The notes under the pieces are model-generated. The model worked only from the letters and a program-made list of their open reading frames with translations, made no database searches and was not told where the DNA came from. A stretch of 64,000 nt of DNA from Maratus speciosus (lineage: Eukaryota; Arthropoda; Arachnida; Araneae; Salticidae): contig OZ010796.1 of NCBI GenBank assembly GCA_963932465.1, positions 77,757,292 through 77,821,291 on the forward strand, read 5' to 3'. A program made the position numbers and the translations under genes. Below are positions 23,484 to 36,060 of the stretch, in pieces. Position 1 is the first letter of the stretch. Every line of letters begins with the position of its first letter.

Positions 23484-24686
23484 GAGGCTACTTCAGTCAA
23501 GCGAAAAGACCCGCTCGCTAATGCTAATCCTATGGAAGAAATTTTTTAAGCTATCTCGTTTGAATTTCAATATTTTAAAATGATTTTTTACTTTCTTCTA
23601 TCTTTACAAGAAGAAAGTATTGGATTCTTGAAAAATTTCGAGTTCCAGTTTTCAATGGATTTATACATTTGAGAAGGTCCTGAACACGATTTGATGGTTT
23701 TTAGAAAATGTCTGTCTGTCATTCTGTCTATGAGTCTGTCTATATGTGACAAAAATTTTGTCTGAGCTCTATCTAAAGAACTAATGCACGGAATTTAACA
23801 AAACTTTAGATTCAGTTAGACCTTGATATAGTTTGGTGCTGAATACTTTTTGGTGAAAATCGCCCAACAGGTGGCGCGGCTATGCTGCATTATTCATGAT
23901 TATCGCAATAGCTGTATCTCAAGAAGTAATAGACTAATTTTCATCAAAATTCAGATTCAGTTCGTTCTTGATATAAATTAGTGCCGTTTAGTTTTTGGTG
24001 TATATAGTCCAACAGGTGTCGCTGCTATGCTGCAGTTTTCACGATTTCCGTAAGAGGTGTATCTCAAGAACTAATGCATGAATTTTCATCAAGCTTCAGA
24101 TACAGTTAGTCCCTGGTATAACTTGGTCCTAATTAGTTTTTGGTGTAAACCGCCCATCAGGTGGCGCTGCTATGCAGATTTTTTTTACGATTTTCACAAT
24201 AGTTCTATCTCAAAAACTAATGCACAGATTTTCATCAAACTTCAGATTCAATTTGAAGTTGACTTGTTGATGATTAGATTTTGATGTAAATCACCTAACC
24301 GGTGGCGCTAATATGCTGCATTTTTCAGGAAGTATTAACATGTATAAGATAGAAGAACGTTTTGGGATTGCCACATCCGACTAGTTTTGCATTGGATTGC
24401 TGAGATCGATCTCAACAAAAGACTTTTTTGTTTTTTCGATTTTGTATACAAGTATTTTTAATGAAGGCACTTTCATTTTCAGAACCGGTTTCGAAACTGA
24501 AAGCATCCTTATAAAACTTTCTGCAATCAAAATCGAAAAACTAAAAAACGTCCTTTGTAGAAATTGACTTCAGCTATCCAATGAAAAAAAAAATCATTTA
24601 GAAATATTGAAATGCAAACGAGATATCTTTATAAATTTCTTCGATAGAATTAACATTAGCGAGTTATTCGTGACTGAAGTAGCTCT
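23484..24686. mobile_element. TTAA-flanked foldback element, family P1, copy 2, interrupted
   Basis: GAGGCTACTTCAGTC on the left and GACTGAAGTAGCTCT on the right, flanked by TTAA at 23480-23483 and 24687-24690. The body matches 46098-46511 (TGCTAATCCTATGGAAGAAA, then GGTTTCGAAACTGAAAG-like centre) once the insertion at 23590-24384 is removed. Confidence 0.8.
23590..24384 (+). mobile_element. Helentron-like element, 145-bp-unit family, nested in P1
   Basis: The 5' hairpin ACTTTCTTC ... GAAGAAAGT (23590-23618) is followed by ATTGGATTC. A TCTG microsatellite (about 23719-23750) leads into units at about 145-bp spacing, each starting like CTCAAGAACTAATGCA (near 23780, 23921, 24063 and 24209) and carrying AGGTGGCGCTGCTATGCTGCA. 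Near the 3' end AAGATAGAAGAAC inverts the 5' TTCTTCTATCTT, and the element ends in CTAG before a T-run. The host repeat resumes at TTTTGCATTGG. No protein is encoded. The same family, inverted, forms the array at 28200-38155. Confidence 0.68.
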
Positions 24687-24689
24687 TTA

Positions 24690-24979
24690 AGGCTGTTCTC
24701 AAGTTCACTGCTCAACAAGCGCGAAACGTTCTAACACAATGACGGACTCATTTTTATACGTAACGATATAAAATTGGCAGGCCTGACTAGGGAAGCAATT
24801 TTGAATCGAAATGAGTTTATCATTTTTTGATAAATACATTACCTATTGAGTTATAAGCCATTATGATCACGTGACAAGACGCTTTTCTCCCTTCGCTTAC
24901 TGGTTTTCCTGCTTTCGACCAGAAATTTGATTCAAAACGTCAACTTTGACAGTATTTTAGGAAACACCTGTTACGTTTA

Positions 24980-25013
<34 letters not shown>

Positions 25014-25135
25014 GGAAAATGTCTTTTGATTACATAGTTTCTGATTAACAACACCTACCAGTTTCATGTGCTTCCGAACAAAAATGAATTAAAACTTATG
25101 TCATGAAATTGCCCCGAACAGCCTTAATAAATACG
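24690..25135 (-). repeat. Dispersed repeat G, minus copy with A-run
   Basis: Starts in GCTGTTCTCAAGTTCACTGC, the inverse of the sequence before 19958, and continues through CACGTGACAAGACG to CAAAAATGAATTAAAACTT. An A-run of about 33 lies at 24980-25012. Confidence 0.7.
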
Positions 25136-25940
25136 CTATCTCTAGAAATTCTATCATATTATTTCTTCTTGGGAAATAAAAATTTCAATATAAAGGGCGG
25201 ATTTTGTTATATGCGAATTTGTTTAGGCAAGTCTTAGCGTTTTTTTAAATAACTTGCATTTGAATGCAGTCAGTCAGAACTTGCTGCCAATGATATACAT
25301 AATTTATTTTTAACTGTATTCTTTGAATTTGGAAAAAATGGAGAATTTTTTTATATTGTTGTAAATGGTATAATTAAACAACATTAATTAAGATCAATGA
25401 ATAGTAATGTAAGGGGATTATTTTAAAATCACTTTAATCAACACTGATATGAATTTTCATTTTATTTATTTATTTATTTATTTATTTTTATATAACCTGT
25501 GCTATTATATATATACCGTATGTTTTGGCTTAGAATACGCTGCTCAAAGGAACGTGTTTAGAACCAGAAATTTTATTTAATAAAATTAAACTTATTGCTA
25601 TGTTTTATTGCAAATAACTTTTTTAATTTCGTTGCATTCTACTCCAAAATATGTGGCATGTTTCTTTTTTCTTTGTACCATACCCTATAAAGGAACCGTC
25701 TATAATGAAATCATGCCTTAAAAGTTAATTTTCATAATTTCGTAAAAAGATCACAATTCAGTTATAACAGATAGAATACGGAATACGGAATAAATCGAAT
25801 ACGGAAACTTGTCTAAAATGGAATTTTTCCGAATTCTTTGCGATTTTGTGTTATCAAGTTTTACAGTATTTTAATTTTTTTTAAATATGAAATTAATATA
25901 GATGCTTTAATTAAATAAAAGCATTTGAGATTAAGGAATA
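25136..25940. other. AT-rich spacer with ATTT microsatellite
   Basis: ATTT units at about 25460-25486. No gene is seen. Confidence 0.45.
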
Positions 25941-25941
25941 A

Positions 25942-27010
25942 ACTAAAGTCCTTCCGGCCTGTACCGGGAATAAAAGGTAGTTTCCATATTCTTTGTTTTT
26001 TAATTTTCAGCTAATTTTACTCAAACATTTGAAGCTAAAATGCATGGAACCCGATTATAGAAGATTCAATCTAAGTTTTCGTCAACACTAAATTTTAATA
26101 TGAATTTCGCCAAATTAATCAGCTATAGTCATGTTGATTATATTTAAGGCAATTTATTTTTGGCCGCTGAATTTGGCGATATTTCACCAAGTGTCACAAA
26201 GTTTTGCATAAATTTGACACTGGCGGATAACACAGAGTAGTTTTAAGCATATGAGAGTAGCAACAATGGTTACAACAATCAAAGTAAATTTGCGAAAAAC
26301 CACATTATCTACGTTGGCTCACAAGTGAAAGACGATTATAGAAAAATCAGCCCACCCTAAAATTTCAAACTGTCATAAATCAGCCATTTTTTAAGGTAGT
26401 GGCAAAATAAAAAAAATGCACCGGAATTCTTGTATCAACGACAAAAACTTAAAAGTAAAAATATTTTAGATTTCTAAATTTTTTGTACATCTATTTTGAC
26501 TTAATGAGACGGCTCCAATTTTGAAACAGGATGGTGGATGCAGCTGGCAAACGAACTCAGTCGAGATCTTTATATGTCCTGTATACTTGCTCAGTAACAT
26601 CCAAACCTCATGATAAATACGAGTGACATGACAAAAATGAACAAATGACGCATGACAAAAATCTAATTGTTTCAAAATGTCAGACACCTTAGAATTTCAA
26701 ATTTCTGTACATCAGTCAATTTTTAGGAAAGTGGCAAAACAAGAATACTCAGAATGCTCGTATTAAGGTTAAACAGTTACAAGAAAAACTTTTTCAATTT
26801 CTAATTTTTCAATACATCATTTCGATTTTTTTTAGTTCAAGAAAAATTTTGTGGCCATCATTTAGAAACAACATGGCGGATGAAGCTGGCCAACGAACTG
26901 GGTTGAGACCATGGTATGGCCTGTACACATCCTCACTCACATCCAAATGTGTTCATAAATATCAGAGTTACAGCATGACAAAAATCATACATAGATATAC
27001 ATATATGAGG
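25942..27010 (-). mobile_element. Helentron-like element, GGCGGCCATTT family, 5'-truncated minus copy
   Basis: The 3' end on the minus strand (25942-25992) reads TGGAAACTACC, then TTCCCGGTACAGGCCGGAAG, matching the end of the element at 49711-51416. Inverse units follow near 26480-26650 and 26850-27000 with AACATGGCGGATGAAGCTGG and CAACGAACT. No 5' hairpin was found, so the copy is truncated. Confidence 0.68.
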
Positions 27011-28199
27011 CATTTTCTCATAATTTTGATTTTTAAGTCTCTGAATAATAATTTTTATTTTAGTACATATTATTGTTTTTTTTTTTTTCTGATATTAGAA
27101 AAAATGCCATTGCATGATTGTATAACAATATTAACGAGATAAATAAATTTTGGACGTTGTTGGGGGTCAAAATACACCGTGAAATTCCTTACCGTCTCAT
27201 GTCACCGATGATGATTTTTAAGTTTGGAACTTTCTGTAAAAAATTATTTTCATAAAAGTAATTTGACGTAATTTTTTTTACGAAACTGGGACAAATGTTT
27301 TACATAAATATGTAGCAAAAATTTAGCCTGCACACATTTTTATGGTTGTTATTATTTTTTTAACTCTGTACTCTGTCCCTAGATTTCATATTCCTTACCT
27401 CCCACTTGCTAAAATTATACAGAAATGCAATCCAGATGCAGCTACAGAATTTTTTTAAACTTTTTTCTCAAGCAGAAGTACACTATAATGCTAAAGTGAA
27501 CGGTCACTTGCGATTTTAGACGTTTTGTTAAATATCTAGAAACATACACGAGGAATTAACCTGAAACTGCAGGTGTGTAAACAAAATAGTATAGGTCATC
27601 TATTTCCGCGAAGATTTTTTTTTCCCGAAACCCCATAGGGGACCGTCAACAAATTGAAAAGAACAAATATCTTTTGGATAATCATGTAAAAACTAATGTA
27701 GAAAAAGCGTTCAAACTCGAGATAATTAATAAGTGGCTTATTGTGATATACTGTGTTCATTTTTATGAAGATAGCGTGTATACTCGTAGAGAAATTAAGG
27801 TTTTTATAAAAACAGTCCCAAATTTCGCCAAGTTTTTTTATTATAATTTGCATAGTTCTTAATATAAAAAAAAGTTATTTTCAGAAAATATGACAAACAA
27901 TATTGTACACAATACTCTGCAATCAGAATTAAAAAATAATAAAAATTGGATTAAAAATGAGCAGGTTTACTAAAAAATGTTTCACTGCGCATGCGCGAAT
28001 GCAATCAAAATATAATGTAAATAATGTATTAGCTAAGTATATAGAGCAACTTTTGTGAAAGTCTCAAAATCATAGCTTGAAAATTCTGAAATTATCGTCG
28101 ATAGAATAAGCTCGAAGTCCGTTGTTCCCTAAAGGAAGCAAAAATATGAGGGATTATATCTAAATATAGTAGTACGTGCAATATTGTGTACGCTATCTT
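27011..28199. other. AT-rich spacer, no feature recognised
   Basis: Overlapping short frames on both strands (27596-27862) show no domain. No gene or repeat was identified. Confidence 0.4.
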
Positions 28200-29991
28200 G
28201 GCACTAATCAACAGATATTTGATACAGTCGGTGACTAACGGAAATTTGATTAAAATTCGTGCATTAGTTCTACTGATAGAGCTATTGCGATAATCATGAA
28301 TAGTGCAGCATTGAAGCGCCATCTGTTGGGCGATTTTTACGAAACAGAAAACAGTACAAATTTATATCAGGCACTAACTGAATCTGAAGTTTCATGAAAT
28401 ATTGTTTGTTAGTTTTTCAAATATAGCTATCGCGGAAATCGTGAAAAATGCAGCATAGCAGCGCAACCTATTGGGCCATTTACACCAAACACTACACAGC
28501 ACTACTTTATATCAGGAACTAACTGAATTTGATGTTTGATGAAAATTCGTGCATTAGTTCTTGAGATAGAACTATTGCGATAACCATGAATAAAGCAGCA
28601 CAGCAGAGCCACCTGTTGGGCGATTTAAACCAAAAGTAATCAGCACCAACTATATCAAGGACTAACAGAAATTGAAGTTTTATAAAAATCTGTGCACTCG
28701 ATTATAAGATATAGCTATTGCGGATATAGTGAAAATGCAGCACAGCAGAGCTATCTGTTGGACGATTTACACCAAAAACTAAACAGTTCTAATTTCTATC
28801 AGGGACCAACTTAATCTGACGTTTGATGAAAATCCGTGTACTAATTTATGAGATCATGCGGAAATCGTGAAAAATTCAGCATAGCAGTGCCATCTGTTGG
28901 CCGATTTACACCAAAAAGTAATCAGCCCTAAACTATATCGAGGACTAACTGAATCTGAATTTGTATGAAATCCGTGCATTAGTTTATCAGATATAGCTAT
29001 TGCGGAAATCGTGAAAAATGCAACATACCAGCGCCACCTATTGGGCGATCCACACCAAAAACTTAACAGTATCAAATTATTTCAAGGACTAACTGAATCT
29101 GAAGTTCGATGAAAATTTGTGCATTAATTCTTGAGATAGAGCTATTGCGATAATCATGAATAATGCAGCATAGCAGCGCCACATGTTGCCCGATTTTCAC
29201 CAAAAATTAATCAGCAACGAGGACCAACTGAATCTGAATTTTTATCAAAACCCTTGCATTAGTTTATCAGATATAGCTATTGAGGAAATTGTGAAAAATG
29301 CAGGATAGCAGCGCCATCTGGTCGGCGATTTACACCAAAAAGTAATGAGCACCAAATTATTTCAAGGACTACCTGAATCTGAAGATTTATGAAAATCCGT
29401 GCTTTAATTTATGATATATAGCTATTGCCGAAATCGTGAAAAATGTAGTATAGCAGCGCCACCTTTTTGGCGATTTACATCAAAAAGTAATGAACACCAA
29501 ACTATTTCAAGGGCTAGCAGAATCTGAATTTTGATGAAAATGCGTTCATTAGTTTATGAGATTTAACAATTGCGATAATCGTGAATAATACAGCATAGCA
29601 GTGCTTTTTGTCGGGCGATTTTCCCCAAACACTAAACAGCGCTAATTACACTAACATAATCTAAAATTTTATGAAAATTTGTTTATTAGTTCTTCAAATA
29701 GAGCTATTGCGATAATCATGATTAGTGCAGCGATTTTCACCATATACTAAACAGTACTATTTTATATTATATTAAACGGCACTAACTGAATCTGAAGTTT
29801 GATGAAATATCGTCTGTTTGTTCTTGAGATATAGCTATTGCGGGAATCGTGAAAAATGCAGCATAGTAGCGCCACCTTTTGGACGATTTACACCAAACAT
29901 TGCACAACACTAATTTATATCAGGGATTAACTGAATCTGATGTTTGATGAAAATTTGTGCATTAGTTCTTCAGATAGAGCTGTTGCGATAA
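28200..29991 (-). repeat. Tandem array, about 145-bp units, left part
   Basis: Around twelve units, each containing GACTAACTGAATCTGAAG, GTGCATTAGTTCTTGAGATA, GAGCTATTGCGATAATC, ATGCAGCATAGCAGCGCCAC and CTGTTGGGCGATTTACACC. Spacing of the last word near 28323, 28469, 28613 and 28755 gives about 142-146 bp. It is the inverse of the units in 23590-24384. The array is cut at 29991 by a Helitron and resumes at 36232. Confidence 0.88.
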
Positions 29992-30936
29992 TCTATCTAT
30001 ACTAATACTAATACTTACTAATAATATTATAAAGAGGTAAAAATTGTTTATTTGTAGGAGGTAAGCTCTGGAACTACCGAACCGATTCCAAAAGAAAGAG
30101 TATCAAAATAATGGTGTTAGTCCAACTTAGAACATAGGCTATATCTTATGTCCGTGCCACTGGCCAAAAGGGGGTACAGGAGCAAAAAACGTTCTAAAAA
30201 TGCGACTTTTGTGTTACTGAAGGGCCTAGAAACATGAAATTTGGAATAGTAGTTACTTATAAGATACACTGTAAAAAATAGTGGGAACGTTTACTATTCT
30301 AACAGGAACATTTCTGATAGTACCGGATATGTGAGAGCTATTTCTATTTTCCGAAACAATCGGGAATATACCTGGGTGTTTCAATTTACTTTCCCTCGTA
30401 CTTTCCGTGTAACAGAGAAAGCGCCTGTACGCATGCGCTCCAAGTATTTCACCACTATTTCTCATTTCTCCTTACGCTGAAACGGACGGTAGGCAATCGC
30501 CTAAAGTGAAAGTCAGCTCGTGTGTATGAGATGGCGGCGTAGGACCATGTGTATTTGAATTCGCTTTTATTTCGAAAAAAAAAAAAAACCAATATTATAA
30601 CATTTTTGTTATATTTTGTGGGTATTTTTTATTGCGTTTTAAAATTGTGCAAGAAATGTATCTTGGATATTATCAAAGGACTTTTTCAGAGCTTTGGAAA
30701 TTTAGTAATTTTGAACGCGGAACGATCGTAATTCTGGGTAAGTGTTTTCTTTTTTTTTAACCATCTACAGTATTACTTTTACTTACTATTATTTATTATT
30801 ACTTCTGTATTAGTTTTCTTTGTTGCAGTACACGAAAAGAAATTAATAGCCTATTTATTTTTTAATATATCAGACTTTGTTTTGTCTGTTTTTTTATTAT
30901 AATATATATACATGTGTGCATGAAAATAAGATAATA

Positions 30937-31839
30937 CAGTCGAACCTCGTTAACGTGAACACGCTTAACGTGAAGTACTTTTAACATGAACAGTTCCCAC
31001 TGTCCCCGTCAAAATGAATACGGATTCTTGTGTTTTTTCTCCTTTTAAGATGAACACGTTTAACGTGAAATTTCGCTTAATATGAACAATTCTTGATGTC
31101 CCCATGAGAAATTTTGACGCTTAACGTGAACGAAAATTCCTAGAAAACTGTGAAAGCTTCCTTTTCTCTGGGAAACAATGAGTTATACTTTAGAACTGAA
31201 AAGGATTATTCTTTAGAGCGATGGACACGTACTATTGCCGTTAGAATTTTCTCATTTTTGGACAATACAATGCGTGTCACAAACTGTATAACAGTATTAG
31301 GGAAGGTTGCTACCTAAAAGCAGTACATTTTTATGTATTGTTTCTTTCTTCACACGTGGAAAATTTACAGTCTAGTATTGCAACTTTCATATGAAAGGTG
31401 GCATGCGTTCTATTAATAAATAAAAAATATATATATAATAGTTTAATTATTAAAATATAGTAATAAGTCTCAATTCTAAAACAAAGTTTTCTCCCATTAG
31501 ATATCATTAGATGTTTATTAGATATTAAAAAAACTCATCTTGATGCTTAAATATATCTTGTTTCTTGCTTTGCAAATAGTTAATGAAAAAAAAGTGATTC
31601 AATCTTGTGTTCTTGTGTAATACTGGAAATGACATTTACTGATGAATTTTGACTTTTATATTTTACGAGGAAACCCTGCTGTCCCGTTAGCTCCCATGTC
31701 CCATTAGCCCCTAGTCTCCCCCATATGTATTTTTATTTTTTTTTTTAATCTGGATTTTTTGTTACTGATAGCATGAACTACGGATAACATGAACAAAAAT
31801 TTAATTCCCCTTGAGGTTCATGTTAACGAGGTTTGACTG
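30937..31839. mobile_element. Pogo/Tigger-like element, 903 bp, TA-flanked
   Basis: Left CAGTCGAACCTCGTTAACGT and right (reverse complement CAGTCAAACCTCGTTAACAT) are inverse, with TA at 30935-30936 and 31840-31841. GTGAAC/ATGAAC words repeat inward on both sides. No intact transposase. This is the innermost layer of a four-deep nest. Confidence 0.82.
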
Positions 31840-33151
31840 TATAGTTAAACTTGATGTTCATACTGATTGCGGTATCGTATTCTCCTTTTTACAGCGTGTT
31901 CTTAACAAATTATTAAATGCGTTATAACTTAAAAGAAAATTTATGTATTATATTTTAATCAAACAAGCTGAAGGTTCATTGTCATTTTACTTCTTTATTG
32001 TTGATTGCTTTTACGTAAAAAATACGGTATTGTGAATAAAAATAAACAGTAAACTATTCTTACAATTATAGGATTTATTTTTATAAATCATTATAGTAAA
32101 TAAAATTGATTCATTTGTTTTGCTGTTTCCTAAAAAGATTTCAAAAATTTCATTTTTTATATTCACCTTTTTTCTTCTCCAATTTTGAAAGAAAAATAAA
32201 AAGAATCGTTTTAAAATCATTAACTTGTTTAGTACTCAGGTTTAGATATGTAAATTCCCCCCCCCCCCCCCCACCCACCCACAAACACACACTTTTTTTT
32301 TTAATGCTTCGAAAAAATTAACCATTGCATTTTTTGCGATTTGAATTTTACTTGTTCATCTAAATGTTCTTGCTTGAAAAGAAAAATGTTTTCTTCTGAT
32401 TTTGCAAGACTGAATTGTAAAAAAAAAAAAAAAAAAAAAAATACTATTGTTATTTAACTTATGCACTTTACAGTAAACAAAATTGAAAAATTCTAGATCA
32501 TTAACCATCAGCTTATTTTATGAAAATATAGTACACAAAATTTCTTGCTTTAAGTTATAAGGCATTTTAATTTATTAATATTATGCTGTGAAAAGCATAA
32601 TACGATATTGAATCAACAATAACATAAATTGCAATCATAACTTATTTACATGCACTAATAATAATAGAATGTTATGTATTAAAATGTCTGTGCAACAAAG
32701 AAACGCTAATAAAGAACTAAAATAATAAGTAAAAATAATGCTATAAATGATTAAAAAAATAAGTAAAACGCTTTTCGAAAGAATGTATCATTCCATTTTC
32801 AATAATAATACAGTTCAGGAACTTTAATGTTACTTGTTAATCCGCATGGTTAAAAAAATATCACTGCAAGATGTTAAAACGCAATAAAATTTTATCTAAA
32901 TTATGAAAAAGTTATAATAATATTGATTTTTTTTTTCAGAATAAATCCAAGCAGATATATATATATATATATATAAACTCAGAAAAAAGATCATTCAGAA
33001 ATGAACTTCCATATAAGACTCTTTCATAAAAATTAATTTAATAAACCTGGCTTCTTCACAAAATCCATTTTACTAAACTAAGCCCCTTTCACAAAATAAT
33101 CTTCAATAATTGAATGTTCAAATACTAGTGCTAAATTCAACTTGAGTAAAT

Positions 33152-33374
33152 AATTAAAATTTACATAAAAAAGCACAAATAAATGTACTAAAACTACTTG
33201 CAGGTGCATTACACATAATATAAAATTATTTAAAATATATTAGAAATGTCTTAAAAATTTTAATGTATTTTTGAGATATTTCTAATGTATTTTAAATGAT
33301 TTTACATTATATGTATGCAACTGCAAGTAATTTTAGTACAGTTATTTGTGCTTTTTTATGTAAATTTTAAAATA
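33152..33374. mobile_element. Foldback element, about 220 bp
   Basis: Left AAAATTTACATAAAAAAGCA and right TGCTTTTTTATGTAAATTTT are exact inverses. Pairing continues through ACAAATAA, GTACTAAAA and ACTTGCA, and again around the centre (TATTAGAAATGTCTTAAAA), so almost the whole element is a hairpin. Confidence 0.82.
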
Positions 33375-33379
33375 ATCCT

Positions 33380-33625
33380 CGTCTTCAGAAAGATTCCACA
33401 TATATTCAGAAACCTTTCCAATTCGTAATAAAAGGTTTCCTATACATTCAAAAACATTTCTTAGTCTTCAGAAAGATTTCATATGTATTCAGAAACCTTT
33501 CCGATCCGTAATGAAAGGTTTCCGATATATTCAGAAACATTTCATTGCGAATCGGAAATGTTCCGTATTATAACCGAAACAGTTTTCTGCTCGAATCTGA
33601 AACCTTTCCGTTAGTATCGTGCAGC
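33380..33625. repeat. Short tandem repeat near the right end of the CACAG element
   Basis: TTCAGAAA..TTTC and ATTCAGAAACCTTTCC words repeat with GTAATGAAAGGTTTCC, giving units of about 100 bp made of smaller inverted pieces. Similar GGAACATTTC words occur near the left end (about 30305). Confidence 0.6.
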
Positions 33626-33663
33626 ACAGGTCTCCGTTACATTCGGAATTTTTTTTTACTGTG

Positions 33664-36060
33664 TACTAATAATCTCTAAGGACATTTCTTAAAAAAATCG
33701 AAATTAAAAAGGGGTGAAAAAGCGCGAAAAGCGTTCTAAAAAACGTTCTAAATGGCAATTACACAATTTCAGGAAGTACCAAACCTATATCAAAAATAAT
33801 GGTGTCAAAATGATGGTGACAACCTTTGCTCCAACATAGGCTACATTTTATGTCGTTGCCACTAACCCCTAAAGTGGGTGCAGGGGCAAAAAAACGTTCG
33901 AAATTGCGATTTTTGTGTTACTAAAGGGTCCAGATACTTGGAATGGTAGTTACATATAAGATATAAATGATCTCTAAGAACATTTCTTCAAACATTCGAA
34001 ATTTAAAAGGGGTGAAAAGGAGTGAAAAGAGTACAAAAAACGTTCTAAAAAAACGTTCTGGCGATTTCAACGCAATCTCAGAAAGTACCCAATAACATAT
34101 TTAAAAAGTAATGGTTGAAAATTGATGATCACAGCCCTTGCTCTAAAATAGGCTCTATTTCATGTCGGTGTCACTACCACCTAGGGGTTGCAGAAGCAAA
34201 AATCGTTCTAAATTGCGATTTTTGTGTTACTGATGGGACTAGAACCCTGAAATTAGGCAGGGCATTTTTTTTATAAGATACAAATGATCTCTAAGAACAT
34301 TTCCTAAAAAATCGAAATTTAAAAGGGGTGAAAATGAGCGAAAAGCGTTCTAAAAACTTTCTAAATTTCGATTTCTACGCAATCTCATAAAGTACCGAAC
34401 CGATTTAAAAAATAATGGTGTGAAAACGATGGTGACAGCCCTCGCTCCAACATAGGCTGTATTTCATGTCAGTGCCACAACCTCAAAGGGAATGAAGGAG
34501 CAAAAAACGATCTAAATTGCGTTTTTTGTAATACTGCAGGGGCTAGCAACTTGAAACTAGGCATGGTAGTTACTTATAAGATATAAATGATCTCTAAGAA
34601 CATTTCCTAAATAATTCGAAATTTAAAAGGGGTGAAAATGGACGAAAAACGTTCTAAAAAACATTCTAAATTGCGATTTCTACGCAATCTCAGAAAGTAC
34701 CCAACCGATTTCAAAAGTAATCATTGGAAATTGATAATGACAGCCCTTGCTCCAATATAGGATCTCTTTCATGTCGGCGTCACTACCACTTTTCGGTTGC
34801 ATTTAAAAAAAATAAATAAATTGTGATTTTTGTGATACTGAAGGGGCTAGCAACTTGAAATTTGGCATGGTAATTACTTATGAGATGTAAAAACTCTCTG
34901 AGAAGACTTCCTTTAAAATTTGAAATTTAAAGGGGGTGAAAATGAACGAAAAGCGTTCTAAAAACGTTCTAAACAGCGATTTCTACGCAATCTCAGGAAA
35001 TATAAACCGATTTCAGAAGTAATGGTTTCAAATTGATGGTGACAGTCCTCGCTCCAACATAGCCTATATTTTATGTTGTTGTCACTACCACCTAGGGGTT
35101 ACAGGAGCAAAAAATTTTCTAAATTGCGTTTTTTGTGTTACTGGGGGGGGGGGGGGTAACATTTTATATTTGGAATGGTAATTACTTCAAAGATGCAAAT
35201 GCTTTCTAAGAATTGTCGAAAGAAAATTTCAAATTTAAAAGGATGAAGTGAGCGAAAAGCGTTCTATAAGCGTTCTAAATTACGATTTTTATGCAATCGT
35301 ATGAAATACGAAAGCGATTTCAAACATAATGGTTGCAAAGTGATGGTGATAGAACCTGCTCAAACATAAGCTATATTTTATGTAGAGGGTTGCAGGAGTA
35401 AAAAACTTACTAAATTGCGATTTCTGCAGTACTGAAGAGGCTAGAAACTTTAAATATAGCACGGTAGTTACTTATAAAGTATAAATGTCCTCTAAGAACA
35501 GTCGAAAATAAATTCGAAATTAAAAAGGGAAGGAGCGGAAAGAATTCTAAAAGAGTCCTAAATTACGATTTCTATGGAATCTCAGGAAATAATAAGCCGA
35601 TTACAGAAGTTATTGGTTGCGAATCAAGAGTGATAGTCCCTGATCCTATACGGGCTATATTTGATGCCGGTGTCAGTACCACCTGGTTGGCAGGAACAAC
35701 AAGAAAGCCTTTAAAAACATCCAAATTCCGTTTTCTATAGAATATTAGGAAATACCAATCGATTTCAAGGTTGATGTTGGCAAATTAATGGTGACAGTCT
35801 CTGTCTCAACATTTTTCAAGGCATTCTATTTCAACTCTGGTTCGGCATTTTATGTGGTGGAGAGGTGGTTGACTGTTAGACAAGAAGCTTGGAATTTGAC
35901 ATGATGGTTAATTTTAAGATGTAAATGTGTTAAGATGGTTTCTAAAAAATTCAAAATTTCAAATGAATACTGAAATGAGCGTATGAAATGAGCATAAAAG
36001 TCTCAAAATACTTTCTAAATTATCATTTAATCGGAATTAGTTTTAGCTCTTCTTATTAAT
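33664..36060 (+). repeat. About 305-bp tandem units inside the Helitron
   Basis: About eight diverging units carry GATCTCTAAGAACATTTC, AAAAGGGGTGAAAATGA, GCGATTTCTACGCAATCTCA, ACCGATTTCAAAA.TAATGG, CTCCAACATAGGCT and GGAGCAAAAAACGTTCTAAA. Successive starts near 33670, 33970, 34289, 34589, 34890, 35199 and 35491 give about 290-320 bp. The first unit lies before the inserted element (30040-30266). G11 at about 35140-35150. Confidence 0.82.

Larger units (their letters stand above)
30267..33663. mobile_element. CACTG/CACAG-ended TIR element, TA-flanked, nested in the Helitron
   Basis: The left end CACTGTAAAAAATAG and right end (reverse complement CACAGTAAAAAAAAATTC) are short imperfect inverses, with TA at 30265-30266 and 33664-33665. 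It interrupts the first Helitron unit at CTTATAAGATA and the unit resumes at ATAATCTCTAAGG. Its 3.4-kb body holds the pogo-like element at 30937-31839, a foldback at 33152-33374 and a short repeat block near the right end. No transposase is recognised. Confidence 0.62.

Noticed and set aside
24381..24385. CTAG before T as proof that 23590-24384 is a canonical Helitron
   Set aside because: The 5' end lacks TC after A, and sister families end in a hairpin and T-run without CTAG, so a Helentron-like plan fits better and the CTAG may be chance.
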